From UBA2199 sp964628035 (GTDB lineage: Bacteria > Acidobacteriota > Aminicenantia > UBA2199): a stretch of DNA of 64,000 bases. The stretch covers positions 186,001 through 250,000 of the forward strand of contig CAZVPI010000001.1 of assembly GCA_964628035.1 (NCBI GenBank), written 5' to 3'. A program made the position numbers and the translations under genes. Positions 16,576-25,148 of this stretch are shown piece by piece (the first letter of the stretch is position 1; every line of letters starts with the position of its first letter). The notes beneath the pieces were generated by a model. The model was given only the letters and a program-made list of their open reading frames with translations, was not told where the DNA came from and searched no databases.

Positions 16576-17453
16576 GGCTTCCGGCCCGTTCCTTCCCGTG
16601 GAATGCGCGGAGCCGGTTGAAGAAGGCGCGCCAGATCCTCGGCCACTTCAGCCACCCGCGGACCCGGTCGCAGCCAGGCGGGATCGCGGATGACCTGCAC
16701 GCGGCGGTTGGCCACGGCCGGCACCATGGACAGCGGGCGCCAAAGCGAATGGATCTCCTCGTCATCAATGCCTTCGAAATGCGAGGAGATCTCCAGGATG
16801 AACTCGGGGGCCAGGGCGATGACCGTCTCCAGGGAGATGCCGGGATAGGCGATGCTCCCCTGGTAGGCGTTGACGCCGCCGGCCACCTCCAGAAGGTCGT
16901 TCAGGAAGTCACGCCTGCCGACAATGAACATGTTCCGCAGCTCGCCGGCGCTGCGCCCGGCGACGAACAGTACGCGTGCCCTCTTGCGGCCAACGGCTTT
17001 TGCAGCCAGGCGCTCCAGCCGCTCCTGGATCGAGTTGATCATGAGCCGGGCCGTTCTTTCGCGGCCGAGCACCCGGCCAATCTCGCTCATTGAAGCCAGG
17101 AGGTCGGACAAACTGCCGTGGCGCACCGTGACCACGCGCATGTATTCCGGCAGCGCCCGCAGCCTCGGGGCATGCTCGGGATAAGCGAGGACGACATCGG
17201 GCGCGAGGGCCAGAAGGGCCTCCAGGTTGACGTCAAGAAAGCCGCCGACCTTGGCGATCTTCCCTGCCTGCGGCGGAAAATCGCAGAATTTCGTCACCCC
17301 GACCAGCGAGCCGCCGCGGTCCAGGGCGAAAACGATCTCGGTCAGCCCCGGTGCCAGGGATACGACGCGCTGGGGAAAAACGTCCATAGCGCAGGAAAAA
17401 ATGGCCAGGAACGCCGCCCAGCCGCGGACATCGGCAGCCAGGCGACGGCTCAA
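16572..17453 (-). CDS. btuF: periplasmic cobalamin-binding lipoprotein (BtuF-like)
   Basis: About 293 residues. The mature part is a class III solute-binding protein: RVVSLAPGLTEIVFAL, GVTKFCDFPPQ, KVGGFLDVNLEALLALAPDVV. I start at TTG 17453, which overlaps the btuB stop (TTGA). This gives a short basic N terminus, a hydrophobic stretch and a Cys (AAFLAIFSCAM), i.e. a plausible lipoprotein signal. The only nearby ATG (MDVFPQ) would leave no signal peptide, which a periplasmic binding protein needs. The order btuB-btuF-btuD-btuC gives a complete outer- and inner-membrane B12 uptake route apart from TonB-ExbBD, which is not here. Confidence 0.87.
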   Translation of the reverse strand: MSRRLAADVRGWAAFLAIFSCAMDVFPQRVVSLAPGLTEIVFALDRGGSLVGVTKFCDFPPQAGKIAKVGGFLDVNLEALLALAPDVVLAYPEHAPRLRALPEYMRVVTVRHGSLSDLLASMSEIGRVLGRERTARLMINSIQERLERLAAKAVGRKRARVLFVAGRSAGELRNMFIVGRRDFLNDLLEVAGGVNAYQGSIAYPGISLETVIALAPEFILEISSHFEGIDDEEIHSLWRPLSMVPAVANRRVQVIRDPAWLRPGPRVAEVAEDLARLLQPAPRIPREGTGRKP

Positions 17454-19264
17454 TCGCCCCCCTGGTATACGGCGCCCAGCATCAGCCGGCGCGGCGGCGC
17501 GGGATAGCCCAGAACTTCCTCGTAACGGCCGTTCAGGGCATTGTCCACGCGGCAAAAAACCGAAAGGCGCTTCAGCAGCGGCAGGGACAGCATCAGGCCC
17601 AGGTGTTGAAAGCCCCGATTTTCGGCGACCGTCCACAGCAGCTCATCGTAATCGAGGCGCCGGCCCACCCCCGTCACCTCGGCCGTGGCCGCAAGCCCGG
17701 AAGCGGCGCGATAGGAGAGCGAGGCGCCGAGGGCATGCCGCGGACGGCGCAGCAGCTCCCGGCCGTACTGAACATCAAGCGTGTGCAGGTAGGTATAGGC
17801 GGCGTGGGCGCGCAGAGCGGGCAGGATGCGCCAGTCCAAACTGGCCTCCACGCCGCTGACCTTGGCGCGATGGATGTTGGCGAAGCGGGAGGTCAGCGGG
17901 CTGAAGCCGATCAGGTTGCGGTAGTCGGAAGCGAACAGGGTCAACCCGCACTGCACGCCGTCCAGGTACAGTTCGCCTCCGGCCTCCACGGCGCGGCCGG
18001 TCTCGGGCAGCAGGCCGGGATTGCCCCAGTAGGGGTTCAGCCGCTCCGGCGGTGAAGGAGCGCGGAAGCTTTGCGAAGCCGACGCGCGCAGCTTCAAGAA
18101 CGGCATCGGGTTGAATGAGAGCCCGATCTGCGGCGACAGCACCCCGGCCAGCCCCTCGTGCTTGTCGCAGCGCAGGGAGGCGGCCAGCAGCACCCGACCC
18201 AGCTCGGCCTGCAGGTCGGCGTAGGCCGAGGCCGTGGCCGTGACGGCGCGCGGGATCAAGACCTGGTCGTTCTCGCTGTTGGCGATGCGCTGCGCGGAGA
18301 GGTCGGCGCCGGCGGTCAGCCTCACCGTCTTCAGGATGCGGGTGGTAAGCTTGGCCTGCGCTTCGGCCAAAAGCGACTCGTTGGCGAATTGCGGGTTCCA
18401 CGCATCGTCGGGATCGTGGAAATCGTAGCGGTTCCAATGGAACGAGCCGGTGACCTCAAGGCGGCCGAGCCGGCCGAGCTCCAGGCCGATCGGCAGGGCG
18501 ACGATGAGGTTGTCCTGCCCGAAGCGGCGGCGGGGCGTGGCCGCGCCCAGGTTCCAGGGGATGCCGGCGTCCAGCAACGAGCCAAAAATGGAAAAACCCA
18601 GCGAGCGGCCCTCCCTGGCCCAGCCGCCGTCGACGGTGAAGCTCCTGCGCTCCACCCGGTCGTTGACCTGGCCGTCGTCATAATGGAGGATACCGCCGTT
18701 GAAATAGAGATGGAAATCTTTCAGGCGCTTGCCGAAACGGACCTGGCTGTCCCAGGTGCCGTGGCTGCCGCCGGCAAGGGAAACGCCCACCCCTTCCTGC
18801 TTGCGGGTGAGGAGATGGACCACCCCGCCCATGGCGCTCGATCCGTGCAGGTTGCTCAGCGGGCCGCGGACGACCTCCATTTTCTCTAGCAGCCGGGGAT
18901 CAAGAAACGCAAAATTGCCCGCCAGCGCCGACGACGGATCGTGCAGCTTGACGCCGTCGACCAGGTACAGCATTTGATTGACCGAAGCGCCGCGGGCGAA
19001 AGCATAGGAGAACTGCGCCGGATTGCCGGCGTTGAGGACCAGCATTCCCGGGCACTGGTTCAGCAGTCCCTTCAAGCCGTCGTGGCCCCCGTCGCGCATG
19101 TGCTCACGATCGAGCACCGAAACGCTCTGCATGGCCCGGGTCAGCGGCACCTTGCCGATGACCTCCACCCGTTCCTCGGCATCGGGTTTTTCGGGCTGAT
19201 CGTCGGCCGCCCAGGCAGGGAGGAAAAACCGGAAAAGACAGGCCCATACCCATAGTTTTCGCAT
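17450..19264 (-). CDS. btuB: TonB-dependent outer-membrane receptor (BtuB-like)
   Basis: 604 residues. A signal peptide (MRKLWVWACLF..., cleavage near AWA) is followed by a TonB-box-like VEVIG, a plug domain (SVLDREHMRDGG, YLVDGVKLHDP, VEVVRGP-type motif written here as MEVVRGPLSNLHGSSAMGG) and a 22-strand-type barrel with FRAPSPPERLNPYWGNPGL. It ends GAVYQGGD rather than in Phe, slightly unusual. The cobalamin riboswitch just upstream supports B12 as substrate. ATG 19264 has GGAG 8 bases before it; an in-frame GTG at 19273 is less likely. Its stop is shared with the btuF start. Confidence 0.92.
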   Translation of the reverse strand: MRKLWVWACLFRFFLPAWAADDQPEKPDAEERVEVIGKVPLTRAMQSVSVLDREHMRDGGHDGLKGLLNQCPGMLVLNAGNPAQFSYAFARGASVNQMLYLVDGVKLHDPSSALAGNFAFLDPRLLEKMEVVRGPLSNLHGSSAMGGVVHLLTRKQEGVGVSLAGGSHGTWDSQVRFGKRLKDFHLYFNGGILHYDDGQVNDRVERRSFTVDGGWAREGRSLGFSIFGSLLDAGIPWNLGAATPRRRFGQDNLIVALPIGLELGRLGRLEVTGSFHWNRYDFHDPDDAWNPQFANESLLAEAQAKLTTRILKTVRLTAGADLSAQRIANSENDQVLIPRAVTATASAYADLQAELGRVLLAASLRCDKHEGLAGVLSPQIGLSFNPMPFLKLRASASQSFRAPSPPERLNPYWGNPGLLPETGRAVEAGGELYLDGVQCGLTLFASDYRNLIGFSPLTSRFANIHRAKVSGVEASLDWRILPALRAHAAYTYLHTLDVQYGRELLRRPRHALGASLSYRAASGLAATAEVTGVGRRLDYDELLWTVAENRGFQHLGLMLSLPLLKRLSVFCRVDNALNGRYEEVLGYPAPPRRLMLGAVYQGGD

Positions 19265-19304
19265 GGCGCACACTCCACATTTCAGATTGACTGCAACATC
19301 GTCC

Positions 19305-19325
19305 TTATCCGCCCTCCGCGGATAA
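19305..19325 (-). promoter_or_regulatory. hairpin between cobalamin riboswitch and btuB, GGAGG in loop
   Basis: Perfect 8-base-pair inverted repeat (TTATCCGC / GCGGATAA) with a 5-base loop. On the transcribed strand the loop is exactly GGAGG. No U-run follows, so it is not a standard intrinsic terminator. It lies between the B12 box and the btuB ribosome binding site, where an expression platform is expected. Confidence 0.5.
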
Positions 19326-19339
19326 TCGGCATGCGGTCG

Positions 19340-19490
19340 AAGCCCGATAGGTCTTCCGACTTCCGGAGTCTTTAAAAAGCCTTCCCGCCCAAACGGGCAG
19401 TGGCTGAGACTTTCAAAGACGCTTCCTGTCGCCAGGTCCGGTCACGGCAGCGGGGGCTGTGGGGATGAACCCTCTTCCCTTGAATCAAGC
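19340..19490 (-). ncRNA. cobalamin riboswitch
   Basis: Read on the minus strand, this leader carries the conserved cobalamin-aptamer blocks in order: an AGGGAAGAGGGTTCATCC region, GCCCCCGCTG, GCCACTGCCC and GGGAAGGC flanking a hairpin, and a B12-box-like AGTCGGAAGACCTATCGG. It is upstream of btuBFDC, the expected target. Binding of adenosylcobalamin normally lowers expression of uptake genes. Boundaries are approximate (within about 10 bases). The gene-free stretch 19265-19578 is otherwise taken up by the hairpin at 19305 and the promoter at 19542. Confidence 0.9.
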
Positions 19491-19541
19491 CTCAAGTCGA
19501 TGATAGCGCAACGGCTCCCCCATGTCAACTGCAACGTGCGG

Positions 19542-19570
19542 TTGCAAAACCAGGGCGCTTGTGCTACTTT
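19542..19570 (+). promoter_or_regulatory. promoter of small barrel/nitroreductase/hydrolase operon
   Basis: TTGCAA (19542-19547), 17-base spacer, TACTTT (19565-19570), then 8 bases to ATG 19579. The predicted mRNA has a leader of only about 2 bases. Confidence 0.45.
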
Positions 19571-19578
19571 CTTTGCCG

Positions 19579-20187
19579 ATGAAAAAAGCCGCATGGATCC
19601 TGCTGGCCCTGTTGCCGCTGCCGCTGGCCGGCGGGGGGATCAAGACGCTGCTGGGCCTGCACAGCAGCAAGTACCTGTTTTCCAGCGAGGTGAACTCGCT
19701 GAACCGCCAGGGGGCGACCGGGCTGGGTTTTGGCGCCGGCTACGCCTTGGATCTCGCCCCGAAAATCCAGCTTGAGGCCCACGTCCTTTTCGGCAGCAAG
19801 GGGGCGAAGGCCGTGCTGGCCTTCGCCGCGGACGGCAAGACCGAGGCGACATACCGCAACACGGCACTATCCCTGCCGCTGTTCATTTCTTACCGCTTCC
19901 GTCCGCGGGCCACCCCCTACGTGGCCTTGGGGCCGGAGATCAACCTGCTCCTCTCCCATGAGCTGTCGATCCCCGAATACCCCGAACCGTTCGACCTGGG
20001 CGATGCCACCCAGAAGCTTGTTTTCGCCTTCAACGTCGCCGCCGGCTACGAACTGCCCCTGGGGCGCTGGGGGCTGTTCACCGAGATCCGTTACAACCGC
20101 TGGGTCTCCGACCTGCTGAAGGGGGCCGAGGCGGCGGTCAACGTGGAGGCGGTCTCTTTCCTCATCGGCGGGATCTACTATTTATGA
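19579..20187 (+). CDS. small outer-membrane beta-barrel protein (porin/PorT-like)
   Basis: 202 residues. A signal peptide (MKKAAWILLALLPLPLAGG) is followed by alternating strands (GLGFGAGYALDLAPKIQLEA, LSLPLFISYRF, PYVALGPEINLLLS, FNVAAGYELP) consistent with an 8-strand OMP_b-brl-type barrel. It ends in YYL. The function of such barrels is usually unknown. I start at ATG 19579 (MKKAAW), which gives a proper signal peptide; an in-frame start at 19522 would place the promoter inside the gene. The stop overlaps the nitroreductase start (ATGA). Confidence 0.78.
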   Translation: MKKAAWILLALLPLPLAGGGIKTLLGLHSSKYLFSSEVNSLNRQGATGLGFGAGYALDLAPKIQLEAHVLFGSKGAKAVLAFAADGKTEATYRNTALSLPLFISYRFRPRATPYVALGPEINLLLSHELSIPEYPEPFDLGDATQKLVFAFNVAAGYELPLGRWGLFTEIRYNRWVSDLLKGAEAAVNVEAVSFLIGGIYYL

Positions 20188-20696
20188 CCCTGATCGAGGA
20201 GATCGCCGCCAGGCGCTCGGTGCGCGAATACGAACCCAGGCCGGTCGAGGAGGAAAAGCTGGCGCGCGTGCTCGAGGCGGCGCGCCTGGCCCCGACCGCC
20301 CGCAACCAGCAGCAGTGGCGTCTTCTGGTCATCGACGATCCGGCGCTCAGGGAGCGGCTGGTCGATGCGGCCTCCCCCCACCAGCCTTTTCTCAAGCAGG
20401 CGCCGATCCTGCTGGCCGCCTGCGCCCTGAACCCGGGTTATGTCATGCGCTGCGGCCATCCCGCCTATCTTCTCGACCTGGCCATCGTCCTCGACCACGT
20501 GACGCTGCAGGCGGTGCGCGAGGGGCTCGGCACCTGCTGGATCGGCTCGTTCGCCGAAGAGGAGGCCAAGCGCGTGCTGCGCGTGCCGGCCGAGGTGCGC
20601 ATCGTGGAGCTGATGAGCTTGGGCTATCCCGCCCGCGTGCCGGCCGCCCGCGCGCGCAAACCCCTGCCGGAGCTGGTGGGACGGGGAACCTGGTGA
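20184..20696 (+). CDS. nitroreductase family protein (FMN)
   Basis: 170 residues, a short single-domain nitroreductase. Landmarks: ARRSVREYEPRPV (FMN phosphate-binding arginines), ARLAPTARNQQQWRLLVI, LDLAIVLDHVTLQAVREGLGTCWIG and a C-terminal LMSLGYPA. These homodimeric flavoenzymes reduce nitro, quinone or enone groups with NAD(P)H; the substrate here is unknown. It overlaps the barrel gene upstream and the hydrolase downstream by 4 bases each, so the three are one transcript. Confidence 0.9.
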   Translation: MTLIEEIAARRSVREYEPRPVEEEKLARVLEAARLAPTARNQQQWRLLVIDDPALRERLVDAASPHQPFLKQAPILLAACALNPGYVMRCGHPAYLLDLAIVLDHVTLQAVREGLGTCWIGSFAEEEAKRVLRVPAEVRIVELMSLGYPARVPAARARKPLPELVGRGTW

Positions 20697-21580
20697 GCGC
20701 GCGGCATCCCGTCGAACTGGCCCCGGGCGTTCACGTTCTGGACGTGCCGATGTTCCCCCTCTATTTCATCCGCGGTGAAAGGAACGCGATGATCGACTGC
20801 GCCGTGCTGGCCAAGGCGGGCGAGATCGACGAGAGGCTGTCCGCGCTCCTGGCGGGAGAGGCGCTGTCCCTGGTGCTGCTCACCCACTCGCACTACGACC
20901 ATGCCGGGGCTTGCTCCTGGCTGCAGGAAAGGCACGGCTTCGAGATCGTGGCCTCGCGCCGCACCCGCGAGGTCCTGGAAAGCGAGAAGGCCGTGGCCTT
21001 CATCGACGACTTGAACCAGAAATTCAAAGCGCTGCACGGCGATTGCAGCCCCACGCGCTTCACCCAGCCGCGCAACGTGCGCGCCGTGGCGGATGGCGAC
21101 CGCATCGCCCTGGGGGCGGAGCGGTTTTTCGAAGTGCTGGAGACTCCGGGTCACACCCGCTGCTCCCTTTCGTTCCGGCTTCTGCCCGAGAACATCCTGT
21201 TCGCCGGCGACGCCGCCGGGGTGGTGGAGAAGAGCGGCAAGATCAAGCCGCTGTTCCTTTCCAGCTACAGCCAGTACGAGTCATCGCTGCGCAAGCTGCT
21301 GGCGCTGGAAGCCGATGTGCTGGCCCTGGCGCACAACGCCGCGATCAGGGGCCGGGAGCGGGTCCGCGCGTTTCTGGAGTCCTCACTGGCCGAAACCCGC
21401 AGGTTGAAGGAGCGCATCACCGCCTGGCTGGGCGAGTCGGGCGATTTCGCCGCCATCGCCGAGAGGATCCTGGCCGAGGAATATGACGCCCCCTCGTTGC
21501 TGGGGCCGCGCGAGGCGCTGTTGATCAACGTCACGGCCATGGTCAAGAGCGTCTACCACGAATTCGTCAAAAGCGTCTGA
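20693..21580 (+). CDS. metallo-beta-lactamase-fold hydrolase
   Basis: 295 residues with a GTG start (20693) overlapping the nitroreductase stop (GTGA). The metal-binding motif THSHYDHAG (H-x-H-x-D-H) is followed by ETPGHTRCSLSF and GDAAGV, and a later ALAHN supplies the last histidine. A helical C-terminal region (~225-295) is typical of the glyoxalase II/RNase Z-like subgroup that hydrolyses thioesters or lactones. Substrate is unknown. It ends 22 bases before the convergent pyrG stop, with no obvious terminator. Confidence 0.87.
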   Translation: MSARHPVELAPGVHVLDVPMFPLYFIRGERNAMIDCAVLAKAGEIDERLSALLAGEALSLVLLTHSHYDHAGACSWLQERHGFEIVASRRTREVLESEKAVAFIDDLNQKFKALHGDCSPTRFTQPRNVRAVADGDRIALGAERFFEVLETPGHTRCSLSFRLLPENILFAGDAAGVVEKSGKIKPLFLSSYSQYESSLRKLLALEADVLALAHNAAIRGRERVRAFLESSLAETRRLKERITAWLGESGDFAAIAERILAEEYDAPSLLGPREALLINVTAMVKSVYHEFVKSV

Positions 21581-21601
21581 GCGATCTCCTTTGCCGGCGG
21601 C

Positions 21602-23209
21602 TCAGGAGCGCGTCCTGCCGCGCCGGGCCTGATCGATGAAGGAGACGAACAGCGGATGTGGCGACAGCGGCCGCGATTTGAACTCGGGGTGGAACTGGCA
21701 GCCCAGGAACCAGGGATGCCCGGCGAGTTCGACGATCTCCACCAGGTTGCGCTCGGGATTCTTGCCGCTGATGCGCATCCCTTTGTTCTCCAGCTTGTAC
21801 TCGAACTCGGGATTGAATTCGTAGCGGTGGCGGTGGCGCTCGGAGATCTTCTCCTGGCGGTAGACGCGGTAGGCCAGCGAGTTCTTTTTCAGGATGCAGG
21901 AATAGGCGCCGAGCCTCATGTTGTGGCCCAAGTCCTCGATGTTCTGCAGCTCCCGCAACTTGAGAAACACCTTGTGCGCTGAGCCCGGCCCGAATTCCGA
22001 GGAGTGGGCATCGGCCAGGCCCAGGACATGGCGCACGAACTCGATGGTGGCCACCTGCATGCCCAGGCAGATGCCGAAAAAGGGAACGCCGCGGCTGCGG
22101 GCGTATTCGGCGGCGCGGATCATCCCCTCGATGCCGCGGATGCCGAAACCGCCGGGAACAAGGATGCCGTCGGCGTCGCGAAGGATCGTGCGCGGGTCGT
22201 TGTCGATCAGGGCATCGGCGTCGATGCGCAGCAGCCGCACGCGCGCGCGATTGGCCACGCCGGCATGGAACAGGGCCTCAAAAAGGCTCTTGTAGGCGTC
22301 GGAGTGGCTGACGTACTTGCCGACGATGGCGATGGTCACCTCGCGTTCCAGTTTTTTCACCCGCGCGATCCAGCGCTGCCAGGCGCCCAGGTCGCTGCGC
22401 CTCCCCTCGAGCCTCAGCTTCCTGAGAATGGTGGCGTCCAGACCCTCGCGGTGGTACAGGAGGGGAATTTCGTAGATGGTGTTCACGTCGACGGCGCTGA
22501 CGACCGCATCCTCTTTCAAGTTGGCAAAGAGCGCGATCTTTTTCTTGATCTCGGCGGGAATCGCCGTCTCGGCACGGCAGAGCAGGATGTCGGGCTGGAT
22601 GCCGATCTCCTGCAGCGCCTTGACGCTGTGCTGCGTCGGCTTGGTCTTGAGCTCGCCGGCGGTGCGGATGAAGGGGACCAGGGTCAAATGGACATAGAGA
22701 ACCTGCTCCTCATCCAGCTCCAGTCCGATCTGGCGGATGGCCTCCAGGAACGGCAGGCTCTCGATGTCGCCCACGGTGCCGCCGATCTCGATCAACACCA
22801 CATCGGCCCCGTCGCCGACGGCGAAGACCGCCGCCTTGATCTCGTCGGTGACATGGGGGATCACCTGCACGGTCTTGCCCAGGAAGTCGCCATGCCTCTC
22901 TTTCTGGATCAACCTCTCGTAAATCCTGCCGGCGGTCCAGTTGCTCTCCTGGCCCGTCTCGATGGTCGTGAAGCGCTCGTAATGGCCGAGGTCGAGATCG
23001 GTCTCGGCCCCGTCCTCGGTGACGAACACCTCCCCGTGCTGGAAGGGGCTCATGGTGCCGGGATCGACATTGAGGTAGGGATCGAGTTTGAGCATGGCGA
23101 TGCGGAAGCCGTGCGCCTCGAGGAGGTTGCCGATCGAGGCCGCCGCCACCCCCTTGCCCAGGGACGAGAGGACGCCGCCGGTGATGAAGATGTAGCGAGT
23201 CTTGGCCAT
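21602..23209 (-). CDS. pyrG: CTP synthase
   Basis: 535 residues, the usual length. The N-terminal synthetase domain has FITGGVLSSLGKG and the EIGGTVGDIESLPF motif. The C-terminal class I glutamine amidotransferase has its nucleophile in FFGICLGMQ and the His-Glu pair in CQFHPEF. It makes CTP from UTP, ATP and glutamine. ATG 23209 is preceded by GGGAGGTTG. It is the last gene of the rsmG-parA-parB-bactofilin-kdsB-pyrG run, one base from kdsB; both enzymes feed CTP-dependent steps (KdsB consumes CTP). Confidence 0.97.
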   Translation of the reverse strand: MAKTRYIFITGGVLSSLGKGVAAASIGNLLEAHGFRIAMLKLDPYLNVDPGTMSPFQHGEVFVTEDGAETDLDLGHYERFTTIETGQESNWTAGRIYERLIQKERHGDFLGKTVQVIPHVTDEIKAAVFAVGDGADVVLIEIGGTVGDIESLPFLEAIRQIGLELDEEQVLYVHLTLVPFIRTAGELKTKPTQHSVKALQEIGIQPDILLCRAETAIPAEIKKKIALFANLKEDAVVSAVDVNTIYEIPLLYHREGLDATILRKLRLEGRRSDLGAWQRWIARVKKLEREVTIAIVGKYVSHSDAYKSLFEALFHAGVANRARVRLLRIDADALIDNDPRTILRDADGILVPGGFGIRGIEGMIRAAEYARSRGVPFFGICLGMQVATIEFVRHVLGLADAHSSEFGPGSAHKVFLKLRELQNIEDLGHNMRLGAYSCILKKNSLAYRVYRQEKISERHRHRYEFNPEFEYKLENKGMRISGKNPERNLVEIVELAGHPWFLGCQFHPEFKSRPLSPHPLFVSFIDQARRGRTRS

Positions 23210-23210
23210 G

Positions 23211-23924
23211 TCAACCTCCCAGCAGGCGCTCGACGCGGGCGATGTCCTCCGGGACATCGACCCCGTGCGCCGCGTAATCGGTCATGAGGATGCGCATCGT
23301 CCGGCCCAGGGACAGGAAGCGCAGCTGTTCGAGGTTCTCGCGCACCTCCAGCTCGGCAACGGCGCTGCCGGCGAACAGGCGCAGCATCTCCTTGGAATAG
23401 CCGTAGATGCCGATGTGCTGCAGGAAGCCGGGAAACGCTCCGCCGGCGGCATGGGGAATGGGAGCGCGGGAAAAATACAGCGCCCGGCTCCGCCCGTCGC
23501 AGACGACCTTGACCACATGCGGAGAGAGGAAATCCTCCCGGCTCTCGCTGCGGCGGGCGGCGCTGACCAGCGGCTCCCCCTCCAGGGCTGCGGCCACATC
23601 GCGGATCAGCGCAGAGGGGATCAGGGGCTCGTCGCCCTGGACGTTGACCACCGCGTCCAGGTCGCGGGAAGCGATCGCCGCCCACACGCGCTCTGTTCCG
23701 GAATTGATTCTATTATCGGTCATCTCGACTTCCCCACCGAAGCGGCGCACCTCGTCGCCGATGCGCTTGTCATCGGTGGCCACGATGACCTGGCAAAAGC
23801 ATCCGGCCCCTTCCGCCCTGCGGAAAACCCTTTCGATCATGGAAAGGCCGGCGATTCTGGCCAGAGGCTTGCCGGGAAAGCGGCTGGACGCATAGCGGGC
23901 GGGAATGACGGCCGCGATCCTCAT
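23211..23924 (-). CDS. kdsB: CMP-KDO synthetase (3-deoxy-manno-octulosonate cytidylyltransferase)
   Basis: 237 residues. Motifs: IPARYASSRFPGKPL (nucleotide-binding loop), VATDD, VVNVQGDEPLI (metal and CTP site), HIGIYGYSKEML. It activates KDO with CTP for lipopolysaccharide core synthesis in the cytoplasm, which is evidence for an LPS-type outer membrane. It overlaps the bactofilin gene by 4 bases (ATGA). Confidence 0.96.
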   Translation of the reverse strand: MRIAAVIPARYASSRFPGKPLARIAGLSMIERVFRRAEGAGCFCQVIVATDDKRIGDEVRRFGGEVEMTDNRINSGTERVWAAIASRDLDAVVNVQGDEPLIPSALIRDVAAALEGEPLVSAARRSESREDFLSPHVVKVVCDGRSRALYFSRAPIPHAAGGAFPGFLQHIGIYGYSKEMLRLFAGSAVAELEVRENLEQLRFLSLGRTMRILMTDYAAHGVDVPEDIARVERLLGG

Positions 23925-24307
23925 CGCGCCGCTTTTCCCTCGCCTTCGCCCTTCTTGCCCTCCAGGGACTTCATCTCCATCTGGCAGGAGCCCTGGAAAA
24001 AGGCTCCTTCCTCGATGACCAGCTTGGGGGCCGTGACCGAGCCGATGACCCGCCCCTTGGCGAAGATCTCGATCCGTTCCTTGGCGCGGACCGCACCCTT
24101 CACCCGGCCGTTGACCGCGACGCTGTTGACGTCGATATCGGCCTCGACCTCACCGCTCTCGCCGATGATCAATCCGCCACCGGAGAGGATCTTTCCCTTC
24201 AAGGACCCGTCGATGCGGAAATTCTCCTTGAAGCGGATATCACCGACGATCTCGGTGTCGCGGTCGATGAAACCGCTGATCTTCATCGGGGTCTCGATTT
24301 TATTCAT
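23921..24307 (-). CDS. bactofilin-family cytoskeletal protein
   Basis: 128 residues. The central part is a right-handed beta-helix of about six hydrophobic-glycine repeats (IVGDIRFKENFRIDGSLKG, GLIIGESGEVEADI, VAVNGRVKGAVRAKERIEI), the bactofilin/DUF583 fold. Flanking tails are short; the C-terminal tail is charged (EGKKGEGEGKAAR). Bactofilins polymerise without nucleotide and scaffold cell-shape, stalk or chromosome-partition machinery. Its place directly after parB, two bases away, suggests a link to ParABS, as known in Myxococcus; that link is inference here. Confidence 0.9.
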   Translation of the reverse strand: MNKIETPMKISGFIDRDTEIVGDIRFKENFRIDGSLKGKILSGGGLIIGESGEVEADIDVNSVAVNGRVKGAVRAKERIEIFAKGRVIGSVTAPKLVIEEGAFFQGSCQMEMKSLEGKKGEGEGKAAR

Positions 24308-24308
24308 G

Positions 24309-25148
24309 CTATTTCTCCTTGCTGAGCAGGCCGAAGATGCGCTCGAATTCTCCCAGGGAATTGAAAAAGATCTCCACCTTGCCCTTGCCGCTCGGTGCAT
24401 AGAGCAGTTTCACCTTGGCCGCCAGGCAGTGGGTCAGGCGGTTTTCCATCTTGACGATGTCTGGATCAGGAGCGTTGCGCTGCCGGCGGACGCCGGAATT
24501 CATTTTTTTCACCAGCGCTTCCGACTGCCGGACAGAAAGGTTCCTGCGCATGATCTGCGCCGAGGCGGCCAGCATATCCTCCTCGCTTTTCAGGGCCAGC
24601 AAGGCGCGGGCATGGCCCTGGTCCAGGCTGCCCTGGATCACCGCCTCCTTGATCGGCAGCGGCAGCTTCAACAAGCGAAGGAAATTGGCCAGGGTGGCGC
24701 GGTTCATCCCCAGCCTCTCGGCCGTCTCCTGCTGGCCTTCGCCGCTTTTGGCGATTAGCGCCTCGATGCCCTCGGCGATCTCTATGGCGTTGAGCTCCTC
24801 GCGCTGGATGTTCTCGATCAGCGCCTTGGCCATGACATCGTTGTCGGAAAATTCCTTGATCACGGCCGGGATCTTCTCCCACTTCAAGAGCTGGGCGGCG
24901 CGCCAGCGCCGCTCGCCGACGACGAGGAAGTATTTGCCGTCGCGCTTGAAAACGACTACGGGCTGGATGACCCCGTCCTCCTTCATGGAGTCGGCCAGCT
25001 GCTGCAAGGCGTTCTTGGCGAACGCCTTGCGCGGCTGGAAGGGATTGGGGTGGATGCTGTCCAGGTCCAGGTCGACCAGCTTGCTTTTTCCCAGCGGCTC
25101 ATTGGCGATGATCGCCGCGATCCCTTTGCCCAGTACTTTGCGTTTCAT
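24309..25148 (-). CDS. parB: chromosome-partitioning protein ParB (CTPase clamp)
   Basis: 279 residues. The N-terminal ParB/Srx domain has NPFQPRK and the CTP-binding GERRWRAA, then ENIQREELNAIE. The central helix-turn-helix includes ETAERLGMNRATLANFLRLL, and the C terminus is a dimerisation segment. It loads at parS and spreads as a CTP-dependent clamp. Two perfect parS sites lie 0.8-1.3 kb upstream in rsmG. The ATG overlaps the parA stop by 4 bases. Confidence 0.96.
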   Translation of the reverse strand: MKRKVLGKGIAAIIANEPLGKSKLVDLDLDSIHPNPFQPRKAFAKNALQQLADSMKEDGVIQPVVVFKRDGKYFLVVGERRWRAAQLLKWEKIPAVIKEFSDNDVMAKALIENIQREELNAIEIAEGIEALIAKSGEGQQETAERLGMNRATLANFLRLLKLPLPIKEAVIQGSLDQGHARALLALKSEEDMLAASAQIMRRNLSVRQSEALVKKMNSGVRRQRNAPDPDIVKMENRLTHCLAAKVKLLYAPSGKGKVEIFFNSLGEFERIFGLLSKEK

